DNA of 64,000 nucleotides from Amycolatopsis acidiphila (GTDB taxonomy: Bacteria > Actinomycetota > Actinomycetes > Mycobacteriales > Pseudonocardiaceae), in contig NZ_CP090063.1 in NCBI RefSeq assembly GCF_021391495.1, positions 2,852,001 through 2,916,000 of the forward strand. Reading direction: 5' to 3'. This document shows positions 41,862 to 50,413 of this stretch, piece by piece. The stretch's first letter is position 1. Each line of letters begins with the position of its first letter. A program made the translations under genes and the position numbers. Under the pieces are notes generated by a model. It was not told the DNA's origin. It saw only the letters and a list, made by a program, of their open reading frames with translations, and searched no databases.

Positions 41862-43478
41862 GTGCGAACACCATGGTTTCGGGCCGCGCTCGTCGGCGCC
41901 ACCGGTCTGCTCGCGGGCACCGGGGTGGCGCCCGCCGCGCAGGCCGCCCCGCGAACCGACCACGTCCTGCTGCTGAGCGTCGACGGGCTGCACCAGTCCG
42001 ATCTCGCGTGGTACGCGGCCGCGCATCCCGGGTCCGCGCTGGCGGCCTTGGTGCACCAGGGAACCGAGTACACCCACGCCCGGACTCCCGTCCCCTCGGA
42101 CTCCTTCCCGGGCATGGTGGGACAGTTGACGGGCGGCAACCCGGCCACGACAGGCGTGTACTACGACGACACCTACAACACCGCCCTGTTGCCCGCCGGC
42201 ACCACCAAGTGCACCGGGACGGCGGCGGCTGCGGAGGTCGACTACACCGAGGACCTGGACCGGAACCAGAACAGCATCGACGCCGGGCAGGGCCTGCCCG
42301 GTCTGCCCGTGGGCGTGCTCGGGATGACCGCCGACCCGCGGGCGCTGATCGATCCGGCGAAGCTGCCGGTGGACCCGAAGACGTGCAAACCGGTTTACCC
42401 CTACCAGTACCTGCGGGTGAACACCGTGTTCGAGGTGGCACGCCAAGCCGGCCTGCGGACGGCATGGTCGGACAAGCACCCTGCGTACGACATCCTCAAC
42501 GGCCCCTCGGGCACCGGGATCCAGGACCTGTTCACCCCGGAGATCAACAGCGCGACCCCGAGCGGGGACTGGACGACCGACAACGCCGACACTCGCACCT
42601 ACGACGGGTACAAGGTGCAGGCGGTGCTCGACGAGATCGACGGCTACGACCACTCCCGCACCACCAGGACCGGCACTCCGGCCGTGTTCGGGATGAACTT
42701 CCAGGCGGTGTCCACCGCGCAGAAATTGCCTTCCTCGGACGGGAAGCGGGGCGGCTACCTGCCTGGCGGCACCCCCGGACCACTCCTGTCGGACACCCTG
42801 GACTGGATCGACCGGCAGGTCGGCGTCATGACCGCCGAGTTGCGCGGGCAGCACCTCGGCGGCGACACGACGATCATCCTGTCCGCGAAGCACGGCCAGT
42901 CCCCCACACAGCCCTCCGCGCTGACCCGGATCGACGACGGGCCCCTGCTCGCCGGGCTCAACGCGGCCTGGCGGGCCGCACACCCGGGCGCGGGCGACCT
43001 GGTCGCGCATTCGGTCGACGACGACGCGATGCTGTTGTGGCTCAACGACCGCTCGCCCGCGGCGACGCAGTTCGCCCGTGGCTACCTACTCACGCAGCGG
43101 GGGACGGGCAACGGCATCGACGGCAAGCCCAAGGCGTACACGCAGTCGGGCCTGCAGAGCGTGTACGCGGGCACGGACGCCGCGCGCTACTTCCAGGTCA
43201 CACCCGGCGATCCGCGGGTTCCCGACCTGGTCGGCGTCGTGCAGTACGGGGTCGTCTACACCGGTGGCCAGGGCAAGGTCGCCGAGCACGGCGGCGCCGC
43301 ATCGGACGACCGTGACGTCCCGCTCGTGGTGAGCGGCACCCGCCACCAGGTCGTCGGCAGCACCGTCGAGACCACCCAGATCGCGCCGACGATCCTGGCC
43401 CTGCTGCATCTCGACCCTGCCGCGCTGCAGGCGGTGCGCATCGAGCACACCCAGGTACTGCCGGGTGAGCAGCACTGA
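41862..43478 (+). CDS. Secreted alkaline phosphatase-superfamily phosphodiesterase
   Basis: 538 aa from GTG 41862, preceded by AGGAGG. The signal peptide (LVGATGLLAGTGVAPAAQAA) is cut near residue 28. The fold is a nucleotide pyrophosphatase/type I phosphodiesterase: metal Asp in LLLSVDGLHQSDL, nucleophile region PSDSFPGM, AWSDKHPAYDILNG, and late metal His in SAKHGQS. The EHGGAASDDRDVPLVVSG region supplies the final metal site. It acts outside the cell on phosphodiesters of unknown nature. The stop overlaps a PAP2 remnant. Confidence 0.87.
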   Translation: MRTPWFRAALVGATGLLAGTGVAPAAQAAPRTDHVLLLSVDGLHQSDLAWYAAAHPGSALAALVHQGTEYTHARTPVPSDSFPGMVGQLTGGNPATTGVYYDDTYNTALLPAGTTKCTGTAAAAEVDYTEDLDRNQNSIDAGQGLPGLPVGVLGMTADPRALIDPAKLPVDPKTCKPVYPYQYLRVNTVFEVARQAGLRTAWSDKHPAYDILNGPSGTGIQDLFTPEINSATPSGDWTTDNADTRTYDGYKVQAVLDEIDGYDHSRTTRTGTPAVFGMNFQAVSTAQKLPSSDGKRGGYLPGGTPGPLLSDTLDWIDRQVGVMTAELRGQHLGGDTTIILSAKHGQSPTQPSALTRIDDGPLLAGLNAAWRAAHPGAGDLVAHSVDDDAMLLWLNDRSPAATQFARGYLLTQRGTGNGIDGKPKAYTQSGLQSVYAGTDAARYFQVTPGDPRVPDLVGVVQYGVVYTGGQGKVAEHGGAASDDRDVPLVVSGTRHQVVGSTVETTQIAPTILALLHLDPAALQAVRIEHTQVLPGEQH

Positions 43479-43750
43479 CCAACGGCGATTCCGGGGCCGC
43501 CGGCGCGGGCCCGGCGCTCGCGGCAGGTCTGGTCGCGTGGCTGCTCGCCGAACGCGTCGGCGCTCGCGCCGCGATTTGGGCCGCCGCGACCGGATATACG
43601 GTCGTCATCGGGTCGACTCGCGTCTATCTCGGCGTGCACTGGCCCACCGATGTACTGGGCGGTTGGGCGTTCGCCGCTACGTGGCTCGCACTCGCGCTGA
43701 CCATCCGCGCGCTGATCTCGCGCAGAAGCACGAAGGCAAGCGGCCGGTAA
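43469..43750 (+). pseudogene. PAP2 phosphatase C-terminal fragment
   Basis: The frame just after 43468 encodes about 93 residues including WAAATGYTVVIGSTRVYLGV followed by HWPTDVLGGW, the PAP2 C-terminal catalytic motif (R-x5-HWPxD). It has no ATG, GTG or TTG start in frame before the motif, and it lacks the KxxxxxxRP and PSGH motifs. It is therefore the 3' end of a PAP2 gene left behind at the end of the phosphodiesterase gene. Confidence 0.7.
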
Positions 43751-43769
43751 AACCTTAGCCTCGCCTATT

Positions 43770-43788
43770 TGAGGGCAGCCTTACCTGA
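43770..43788. promoter_or_regulatory. Candidate DtxR/IdeR (metal) box
   Basis: TGAGGGCAGCCTTACCTGA matches 13 of 19 positions of the consensus TTAGGTTAGGCTAACCTAA. It lies 48 bases before the ZIP transporter start. A partial further copy (CCTTAGCCTCGCCTA) precedes it, as in multi-dimer IdeR sites. Regulation by an iron- or manganese-sensing DtxR protein fits a metal transporter. Confidence 0.6.
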
Positions 43789-43835
43789 ACTAGCGTCCGG
43801 GTACCAGCTCGACACATCACCCGGGAGTCAGCGTC

Positions 43836-44651
43836 ATGTCGTCCGCCCAGATCGCCCTGCTCGGAGCCATCGCCGGGGTCACCATCTACCTCGGCCTTCC
43901 GTTCGGGCGGCTGCGTGCGCCGATGCCCAAGCTCAAGACCTTCCTCAACGCCACCGCTACCGGGATCCTCGTGTTCCTCCTCTGGGACGTCCTCGCGCAT
44001 GCCTGGGAACCGGTCGACACCGGGCTGAGCGAAGGCCGGATCGGGGCCGCGCTCGGCAACGGCACGGTACTCGTCGTCACGCTCGGCATCGGCCTGCTCG
44101 GGCTGGTTCACTTCGACCAGGCCCGCCGGGTCTCCGCACCACGCGGCCACGGCCCCGGTGCCGCCACCGTGGGTGAGCTGAGCCCGGGAACGGAGGTGGA
44201 ACCGGGACAGCGGCTGGCACTGATGATCGCCACGGGAATCGGACTGCACAACTTCGCCGAGGGCCTCACCATCGGCAACTCGGCCGCCGCCGGCGACCTC
44301 AGCCTGGCGGTGCTGCTGGTGGTCGGGTTCGGGCTGCACAACGCGACCGAGGGCTTCGGCATCGTCGCGCCGCTGACGGGCCGGCGCCCGTCCTGGGGCC
44401 GGCTGGCCCTGCTCGGCCTGATCGGTGGTGGCCCGACCCTCGTCGGCACCCTTGTCGGGCAGAGCTTCGTCAACGACACCGTCTCCGTCGCGTTCCTGGG
44501 TCTCGCCGCGGGCTCGATCCTCTACGTGGTGATCGAGTTGCTCGCGGTCGCTCGCAAGACCGGCTTCAAGACGATCACCACATGGGGCGTGTTCGTCGGG
44601 CTGGTGCTCGGCTTCGCCACCGACGCCGTCGTCACCGCCGCCGGAGCATGA
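43836..44651 (+). CDS. ZIP-family divalent metal transporter
   Basis: 271 aa with about eight membrane helices. The metal-binding helices are clear: IGLHNFAEGLTIGNS and FGLHNATEGFGIV, with the paired HN/E motifs of ZIP proteins. The loop HGPGAATVGELSPGTEVEPG lies between helices 3 and 4. It would import or export Zn, Fe or Mn across the cell membrane. GGGAG precedes the ATG, and a DtxR-like box lies upstream. The gene stands alone, followed by an ISL3 remnant. Confidence 0.9.
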   Translation: MSSAQIALLGAIAGVTIYLGLPFGRLRAPMPKLKTFLNATATGILVFLLWDVLAHAWEPVDTGLSEGRIGAALGNGTVLVVTLGIGLLGLVHFDQARRVSAPRGHGPGAATVGELSPGTEVEPGQRLALMIATGIGLHNFAEGLTIGNSAAAGDLSLAVLLVVGFGLHNATEGFGIVAPLTGRRPSWGRLALLGLIGGGPTLVGTLVGQSFVNDTVSVAFLGLAAGSILYVVIELLAVARKTGFKTITTWGVFVGLVLGFATDAVVTAAGA

Positions 44652-44734
44652 CGTCATTGCCCTGTATCGACTCTTGGTCGGCTTCGGTCGACTGCGGGGG
44701 TCTATCCCGTGATCGGCTCTGGCCCGAATCCGTT

Positions 44735-45478
44735 GGTAGCACTGGGGGGTGTTGGCCGAGCAGGATGCGGTGGTGCAGGAGAGGGAAGCCGGCCCGGTCG
44801 TACGTCTGCCGCTTGATCATCTTGGTTTTGGTGTTCACTCCTTCTGTTCGTCCATTGTGGAATGACTGGGTGAGGGCGGCGTTGACGGCGTGGCGGTCGA
44901 ATTCGAGTCCGCGGGGGTAAGCGTGCAGGTGGGGTAGGTCCTCGGCCCGGGCCTGGTCGATTCAGTCGGTGAGACGGTCATCGTTGCCCGCTGTAGGGGT
45001 GAGCAGAGCCGCGAAGTCGCCAACGAGGGCGGCCGGCGCCGTCATCTCATGGCAGGCGGTCACGGCGGCGTCGAGTACTGCGGTGCGCGAACGAGCCGGT
45101 CGGGTTGATCAATGCGGGCGTATCGCTTCACGGTGTTCAATGCCAGGTTCAGTCGGCGTGCGAGCTCAAGCAGACCTACGCCGTGATCGAGCAGCTCGTG
45201 GACGTCTTGCCAGCGTTGGCGGGTGGTCTCCGCCCGCGCGCCCTCACGCAGTGGCGGACCGGTCTTGCCCCAGCAGGTGCTGTGCGCAGCGACCTCCTTC
45301 AGCACGGCCTCGGCGAGGTTGTGCCACAGATGCCAACGGTCGGCGACCTGCACCGCAGCGGGCAGGGCTTGACGGATTGCCTGGGCATAGGTGACCGAAC
45401 CATCCCGGCACCACCACTACACCGGGATGCTCCCGCAGCCAGGCTTCCAGCACCTCTGCTGTGCGGCCTGGCAACACG
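44735..45478 (-). mobile_element. ISL3-family transposase remnant
   Basis: Broken frames on the minus strand carry LPGRTAEVLEAWLREHPGVV, then VADRWHLWHNLAEAVLKEVA (a typical ISL3 DDE-domain segment), then near the end GVNTKTKMIKRQTYDRAGF and LLHHRILLG. At least two frameshifts separate them. The N-terminal zinc-finger region and terminal repeats are missing. It abuts a truncated DNA ligase gene at about 45480, so insertion or deletion here probably removed the ligase start. Confidence 0.75.
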
Positions 45479-45486
45479 TCAACACG

Positions 45487-46434
45487 CTAGCTCCCCTCGT
45501 GCCGATGCTGGCCACCGCCGGTCAGTCTCCGGCAGGAGACGGGTGGGCGTTCGAGTGGAAGTGGGACGGCGTGCGCGCCGTGGTCGCGGTGGACGGCGAG
45601 AAGGTGGCGGCCTGGTCGGCAACGGCCGCGACATCACCCCCACCTACGCCGAACTGGCCGCGCTCCCGGACCTGGTGGAACGGCCGGTGCTGCTGGACGG
45701 GGATCTGGTTACCCACGACGACCAGGGCCGCCCGGACTTCGGCCGAGTCCGGTCCCGGATGCACGTGCGCCACTCCGGGACGCGGCTGCTGGCGGATTAT
45801 CCGGTGGCGTTCTATGTGTTTGACCTGCTCCACCTCGCCGGCGCCGACCTCACCCGCGCCCCGTACGAGGAGCGCCGCGGGCAGTTGAACGACCTCGACC
45901 TGGACACCCCGCCCCAGATTCGGGTGCCCGATTGCCACACAGGTCTCCCCGGCGCCGAGCTGCTCGAGATCGCGCGGCAGAGCGGCTTGGAGGGCATCGT
46001 CGCCAAGCGGCTGTGCTCCCCATATCAGCCCGGTGCCCGGTTGCGGGACTGGATCAAGACCCCGCTGCGGGAAACCCAAGAGGTGGTCGTCGGCGCGTGG
46101 ACGCCGGGCGAGGGCCGCCGCACCGGCACGCTCGGTGCGCTCCTGCTCGGCATCCACGACGACGAGGGGCGGCGAGTTTACGCCGGCCACGTCGGTACCG
46201 GCTTCAGCGACCGCGCCCTCGACGAGATGCGCGACCGACTCACCCCGCTCGCCCGCACCCGCATCCCGTTCGACCTGCCGGTGCCGCGGGAGTACGCCCG
46301 CACAGCCGGTGGTCGAGCCGGTCCTGGTCGGCGAGGTCGAACACCGGCAATGGACCTCCGACCGCCGCCTGCGCCATCCTTCCTGGCGTGGTCTGCGCCC
46401 CGACCGCAACCCAGGCGAGGTCCGCCCTGCCTGA
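45487..46434 (+). pseudogene. ATP-dependent DNA ligase (LigD ligase-domain type), broken
   Basis: The 5' part reads LAPLVPMLATAGQSPAGDGW and FEWKWDGVRAVV with the adenylated Lys motif KWDG. A frameshift near 45615 moves to NGRDITPTYAELAALPDLVE, then LLDGDLVTHDDQGRPDF and GLEGIVAKRL. The OB-fold part follows (VVVGAWTPGEGRRTGTLGAL). A second shift near 46300 leads to PVVEPVLVGEVEHRQWTSD and the stop at 46434. The start codon region is missing at the ISL3 junction. Such ligases act in non-homologous end joining; no Ku gene is seen here. Confidence 0.8.
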
Positions 46435-46797
46435 GCGATTCCCCAACATCGGCTTGTACTGCCCGCGCTGTCATGGCGGCGACTTCCCCGACCTGGACCA
46501 CTACATCGAGGTCAACCACATCGCGCTGAGCGACTACGGGCCGGCCTTCGCGGCCTGGTTGCACCTGACCAGCGGACGCCGCTGGGACGGGGACGAGCGG
46601 CGGACGGACCCCGAGCCTCCGGAGGTTGTCGGTGAGCGCCCGGGAACAGTGAGCCCGTACCCGCGGCGACGCGTAATGCGCCTCGCGTTGCTACCGAGCG
46701 GGGCGGGGACCTTTGCCCCTGTTTGCGGGTGGGTGACGAGGGCAACCATCGGTTAGTGGCCGTTTCAGCTCAGAGACGACGGGGGAGACTGTTCGGA
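46435..46797. other. Short unclear coding stretch
   Basis: About 360 bases. One plus-strand frame encodes RFPNIGLYCPRCHGGDFPDL then EVNHIALSDYGPAFAAWLHL, with a CxxC pair, which looks protein-like. It has no usual start codon, and I recognise no family. It may be the tail of another broken gene. Confidence 0.3.
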
Positions 46798-47068
46798 ATG
46801 AGCGTGACCGCGGAGGTCGGGCCAACGGGCATGGATCCCTTCCGTCTCGTCGTGGACCGTCTCACCACAGAGCACGAGGAGATGCCGCCGGAAGTGCTGC
46901 GGCACGAGGTCGCCCGGGCGCGCGCGGCGTTTGCTGACGCCCGGGTCACCGGCCTTCGTGCCCATCCTGGTGGAGCGAACTGTCCGGCGGAGGTTGTCGG
47001 ACTCCTCGGTCGGGTCCGACTTCCCCGGCGCGGGGGCCTTTGATCATCCCGGCTCCTACGTTGGGTCG
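46798..47068 (+). pseudogene. Small three-helix protein, frameshifted
   Basis: ATG 46798 begins MSVTAEVGPTGMDPFRLVVD, then RHEVARARAAFADARVTG. The expected continuation FVPILVERTVRRRL is found one frame over, so there is a shift near 46950. Small helical proteins of this kind (about 65-70 aa) are common hypothetical genes in actinobacteria. After the shift the frame runs without a stop into the HD-domain gene at 47069. Confidence 0.5.
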
Positions 47069-47626
47069 ATGCCGCTGCTCACGTGGAGCTGGTACACAGC
47101 TAAGCGGCTGTTGGCCGAGGAGCTGCCGCGGCGTTGGGCCCACACGCGGGGGGTGGCTCATCGCGCCGCCGAGGTCGCCCGGATGCTGCCGCGGGAGGAT
47201 CGCCAGATCCTGGCCGCGTCGGCATGGCTGCATGACATCGGGTACGCCGAAAATCTTGTGGACACCGGTTTCCACCAGCTCGACGGGGCCCGCTACCTCG
47301 TCGCCCAGGGAGTGCCACGGCGGGTGTGCGCCCTGGTCGCGCATTACGCCGGCGCCGTTGCCGTTGCCGAGATCCGGGGGCTGTCCGCTGAGCTGGAGCC
47401 CTTCGAGGATGAGGGCGGCCCGGTGCGCGACGCGCTGTGGTACTGCGACATGACCACCGCGCCGGACGGGACTCCGGTGTCGTTCAGCGAACGCATGCGC
47501 GAGTTGCGCGCACGGCGCAGCGCCGATGATCCCGTGATCCACGCCCTCGACCGGAACGAAGACGAACGCGCGGCCGCGGTGCGGCGCACAGAAGAACTTC
47601 TGCCCACAGCCACAACCCACGTCTGA
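47069..47626 (+). CDS. HD-domain phosphohydrolase
   Basis: 185 aa from ATG 47069. A metal-binding HD motif is present at SAWLHDIGYAE (His55, Asp56), with an upstream His in RGVAHRAAEVA and downstream GARYLVAQGVPRRVCALVAH. This resembles small HD hydrolases acting on nucleotides or related phosphates. No ribosome site is obvious, and the frame is open upstream to 46931. A longer product fused to the preceding helical protein is therefore conceivable. The substrate is unknown. Confidence 0.75.
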   Translation: MPLLTWSWYTAKRLLAEELPRRWAHTRGVAHRAAEVARMLPREDRQILAASAWLHDIGYAENLVDTGFHQLDGARYLVAQGVPRRVCALVAHYAGAVAVAEIRGLSAELEPFEDEGGPVRDALWYCDMTTAPDGTPVSFSERMRELRARRSADDPVIHALDRNEDERAAAVRRTEELLPTATTHV

Positions 47627-47702
47627 TGGCCAACCTCCCATGAACGGGTGGCCCCAGACGGTGCGAGACCCGTCCGCCTTGGGCGCAGGAAGCTCTGGGT
47701 AG

Positions 47703-48115
47703 CCGGATAATTCCATAAAGTTATCAGGGGGTATGTGGCGCAGGGGCAAGTCCCTGGGTGTGGTGTAGGTGGGTGGTCACCGGTGATCCGGTTTCGGGTC
47801 CGGCGGTGAGGGCTGGTGCGGTGGGTTCCTCCTGTTCGGCGGGATGGGTTTCGGTGGTGATGGCGCGGGACCGGGTGAGGACGTCCAGGCCGGGGTAGCG
47901 GCGTCCTTCGATCCATTCGTCCTGCTGTTCGGCGAGGACGGCGCCGACGAGCCGGATGATCGCGCCGCGGTCAGGGAAGATGCCGACCACGTCGGTTCGG
48001 CGGCGGATCTCCTTGTTCAACCGCTCTTGGGGGTTGTTCGACCAGATCTGGCGCCAGATTTGCTTGGGGAACGCGGTGAACGCCAGCAGATCCGCCCGGT
48101 CGAGGCGCGATTGGA
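47703..48115 (-). mobile_element. IS256 (mutator)-family transposase, 3' remnant
   Basis: The minus-strand frame encodes LLAFTAFPKQIWRQIWSNNP followed by QERLNKEIRRRTDVVGIFPD and GAVLAEQQDEWIEGRRYPGL. This is the C-terminal third of mutator-type transposases, ending at 47724. The sequence ATAATTCCATAAAGTTATCA near 47707-47726 may be the terminal inverted repeat. The rest of the transposase is cut off at about 48115, where recombinase sequence begins. Confidence 0.8.
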
Positions 48116-49052
48116 GCCTGGGACGGCGAAGAAGTACCGGTCTTATCTGGACAAGCACGTGCTGCCTGAGTGGCGGGCGTGGCCGTTGATCGGGATCTTC
48201 AATAGTTACGTGGAGATCGAGAAGTGGGTCTCGGAGTTGCATGAGGACTACGCGGACTCGACAGTGGCCTCGATCTTCGCAACGTTTTCGACAGTGTTGA
48301 ATGCTGCGGTACGGGCCCACATGATCCCGGCGAACCCGTGCGGGGGCGTACGGGTCACGTCCGGGGCCTACAACGTGGAACGGTTGGTGGCGGCCACCCC
48401 GGCGCAGGGGTTGCCGGCCGCTATGCGGCTCTACGCGGGTCACGGAAGGCAGTGCGGCCGTAGCCCTCGTGACGAAGAACACAGGGGGACGTCGGCGTGC
48501 GAGGAAAGGACGGACGAAGACGCCGGCCGGCACGCGGTGGGTTCCGTTGCCTCCAAGTATCGCGGTGCTGTATGAGGAGCTGCTCGACGGTCACTCGCAT
48601 CCGTTTGTGCTGTGCACGCCGGAGCGGAAGCCCTGGCGGCGCTCGAACTTTCGTCAGCGGTACTGGCGCCGGCGTGGGACGGCGTCGAGCCGGACGATCC
48701 GTGTTCAAGAGGTCACATTCCGGCGATCCTGCCCTGGTTCACCTTTGACGAGGGGCGCCACACTCACTCGACGTGGTTGATCGAGGATGGTGTTCCCGAG
48801 GTTGCCCGCCGGGCGCGGCTGGGGCAGAAGATGAAGGGGATGGCCCGGATCTACGATCATGTGACACCGGTCATGCAGCAACAGATCCTGCAGGCGTTGG
48901 AAGCCCGCTGGTGGGGATCGATCGCGGTCTTGACGCCGGGGGAGCGGGCCGTGCTGTTCGGCTGGTTTCCCTGGCTAGCGTCGTCCTTTGGCGGCCGCCG
49001 TTTCGTGACGTCGCAGCAGGCCATCGCCGAATTACCGCCGAATGTGGCCTGA
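48116..49052 (+). pseudogene. Tyrosine recombinase (phage/ICE integrase), broken
   Basis: Pieces in three frames make up an integrase without its N-terminus. The core-binding domain is GTAKKYRSYLDKHVLPEWRA and STVASIFATFSTVLNAAVRA. The catalytic part has TKTPAGTRWVPLPPSIAVLY, then GRHTHSTWLIEDGVPEVARR and the nucleophile region MARIYDHVTPVM. Part of the catalytic domain, including the first Arg, is lost. It points toward tRNA-Val(GAC), whose 3' end lies 50 bases after the stop. This is the classical position of an integrase beside its attachment site. Confidence 0.8.
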
Positions 49053-49101
49053 TCAGAACCGGTCATGATCGCCGACAGGCCCGCTGACCTGCAAAAACAG
49101 A

Positions 49102-49176
49102 TGGTGCGCGATACTGGGATTGAACCAGTGACCTCTACCGTGTCAAGGTAGCGCTCTCCCGCTGAGCTAATCGCGC
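49102..49176 (-). tRNA. tRNA-Val (GAC)
   Basis: The complement reads GCGCGATTAGCTCAGCGGGA at the 5' end. The anticodon arm CTACC-TTGACAC-GGTAG has anticodon GAC. The T arm has GGTTCAATCCC, the acceptor closes with ATCGCGC, and CCA is encoded. It is the probable attachment site of the adjacent integrase. Confidence 0.95.
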
Positions 49177-49177
49177 G

Positions 49178-49248
49178 AGGTGGAGACGGGATTCGAACCC
49201 GTGTACACGGCTTTGCAGGCCGTTGCCTCGCCTCTCGGCCACTCCACC
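49178..49248 (-). tRNA. tRNA-Cys (GCA)
   Basis: The acceptor stem is GGTGGAG/CTCCACC with discriminator U. The anticodon arm ACGGC-CTGCAAA-GCCGT gives anticodon GCA. The T loop is GGTTCGAATCC. No CCA is encoded. It is upstream of tRNA-Val in the same transcript, one base apart. Confidence 0.95.
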
Positions 49249-49276
49249 GCGACAGGCCCGAGAAGGCCTCTCTCCG

Positions 49277-49349
49277 AGCGGACGACGGGATTCGAACCCG
49301 CGACCCTCACCTTGGCAAGGTGATGCGCTACCAGCTGCGCTACGTCCGC
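49277..49349 (-). tRNA. tRNA-Gly (GCC)
   Basis: The acceptor stem is GCGGACG/CGTCCGC. The anticodon arm TCACC-TTGCCAA-GGTGA has anticodon GCC. The T loop is GGTTCGAATCC. It is the first of three minus-strand tRNA genes (Gly-Cys-Val). Confidence 0.95.
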
Positions 49350-49460
49350 GTTACCTGCGACTCCGGTGTTCCGAACCCCGTCGTCGTGGTGTGGCAAAAC
49401 AATATCGGACCCGGAGAACCGCGATCACAGGGGGGTGCCCCTTGTGACCGCGCCGGGCCA

Positions 49461-49886
49461 TCAGCCCAGATCGTTCGGGATGAGGTGGGTCAGCGCGTCG
49501 TCCACGTCGACCCACAGGTGCTCGTTCCCGGGCAGTACGACGTCGTAGGTGCGGTCGAGGAAGTCCGCCAGCTCCTGGGCCGACGCCTCGAACATGGCGT
49601 GCCCCGAGGGGGAGTTCAGCTCGATCAGCACGGACTCGGGGTCTTCGACGGACGGCCGGATGCGCACGTCCCCGTCCCCGGCCTCGGCCAGCAGGCCGTC
49701 GGCGAGCAGGTCGCGGGCGAAGACCCACTCGACCCAGCCGGCGCGACCGGTGCGGAACGCGGCCACGACCGCATACGGGTCGCGCGTGTCGTAGCGCAGC
49801 TCCACCTTCACCGGCACCGCCGGGGTGCGCGGCGCCAGCAGGTCGAACACCGCCGTCGAGCGGAGCGTCACGTGATCGTTACGCAT
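49461..49886 (-). CDS. SsgA-family sporulation/cell-division regulator
   Basis: 141 aa, the family length. The fold motifs are VPVKVELRYDTRDPYAVVAA, then VEWVFARDLLADGL and LIELNSPSGHAMFEASAQEL. SsgA-like proteins occur only in morphologically complex actinobacteria; SsgB recruits FtsZ to septa in Streptomyces. GAAAGGTAAG precedes the ATG at 49886. It is upstream of, and co-directional with, the tRNA-Gly-Cys-Val genes. This linkage of an SsgB-like gene with these tRNAs looks like core chromosome. Confidence 0.92.
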   Translation of the reverse strand: MRNDHVTLRSTAVFDLLAPRTPAVPVKVELRYDTRDPYAVVAAFRTGRAGWVEWVFARDLLADGLLAEAGDGDVRIRPSVEDPESVLIELNSPSGHAMFEASAQELADFLDRTYDVVLPGNEHLWVDVDDALTHLIPNDLG

Positions 49887-50276
49887 GGTCTTACCTTTCG
49901 TCTCCCTCCACGGCCCGCCCGGCCGGGAACTCCGGTGGGACGCATTGGCAACCCGATTCGCTCACTGTTAGACGCACGATCACCCAGATGAGTTCATCGG
50001 TCCGGCCACGCCGCCATCATCACCCTCGTCCGATCAGCCTCGGTGTCCGCCCTCGTGATCGTCCACCTCGTACATACTGCTCGGTTTGGTCGCCGAACGA
50101 CAGCGTTGCGTCTCCGATGTCGCAGGTGACATGGCTCGCGGCCGGGCGAGCTGCGGGCTCGCTACCACTTGGTTGTTCGCTCCGTACCTGGTCGTACGCG
50201 GACGGTGCGCGGACAAGACCACCCGTTTGTCAGAGCCGGAACGGCATCCGCTAGAGTTCTTTCTCGTACCGCACGG
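49887..50276. other. Gene-less stretch between the SsgA-like gene and tRNA-Val(CAC)
   Basis: About 390 bases. Short frames on both strands match nothing. The region must contain divergent promoters for the ssgA-like gene and for tRNA-Val(CAC), but no clear boxes stand out. Confidence 0.4.
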
Positions 50277-50348
50277 GGGCGATTAGCTCAGCGGGAGAGC
50301 GCTTCGTTCACACCGAAGAGGTCACTGGTTCGATCCCAGTATCGCCCA
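50277..50348 (+). tRNA. tRNA-Val (CAC)
   Basis: The 5' end is GGGCGATTAGCTCAGCGGGA. The anticodon arm CTTCG-TTCACAC-CGAAG has anticodon CAC. The T arm is GGTTCGATCCC, and the acceptor closes with ATCGCCC and discriminator A. No CCA is encoded. It shares the D arm and most of the T arm with the Val(GAC) gene on the other strand. Confidence 0.95.
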
Positions 50349-50353
50349 CGCCC

Positions 50354-50413
50354 CGAAACCCCAGGTCGGAGTTCGACTTACATCGAGTTCCAACCCGGGG
50401 TTTCGTCGTTTTG
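50354..50413 (+). terminator. Rho-independent terminator after tRNA-Val(CAC)
   Basis: CGAAACCCC (50354-50362) pairs with GGGGTTTCG (50397-50405), followed by the T-rich TCGTTTTGTT. It begins 6 bases after the tRNA. Confidence 0.8.

Noticed and set aside
47724..48533. An intact 269-codon transposase
   Set aside because: Only the part below about 48115 matches IS256 transposases; the rest of the frame is antisense to the integrase remnant.
49090..50350. A tRNA-flanked att repeat pair made of the two tRNA-Val genes
   Set aside because: The two genes differ in anticodon arm and acceptor stem and lie on opposite strands. Their similarity is ordinary tRNA-Val homology, not an integration duplicate.
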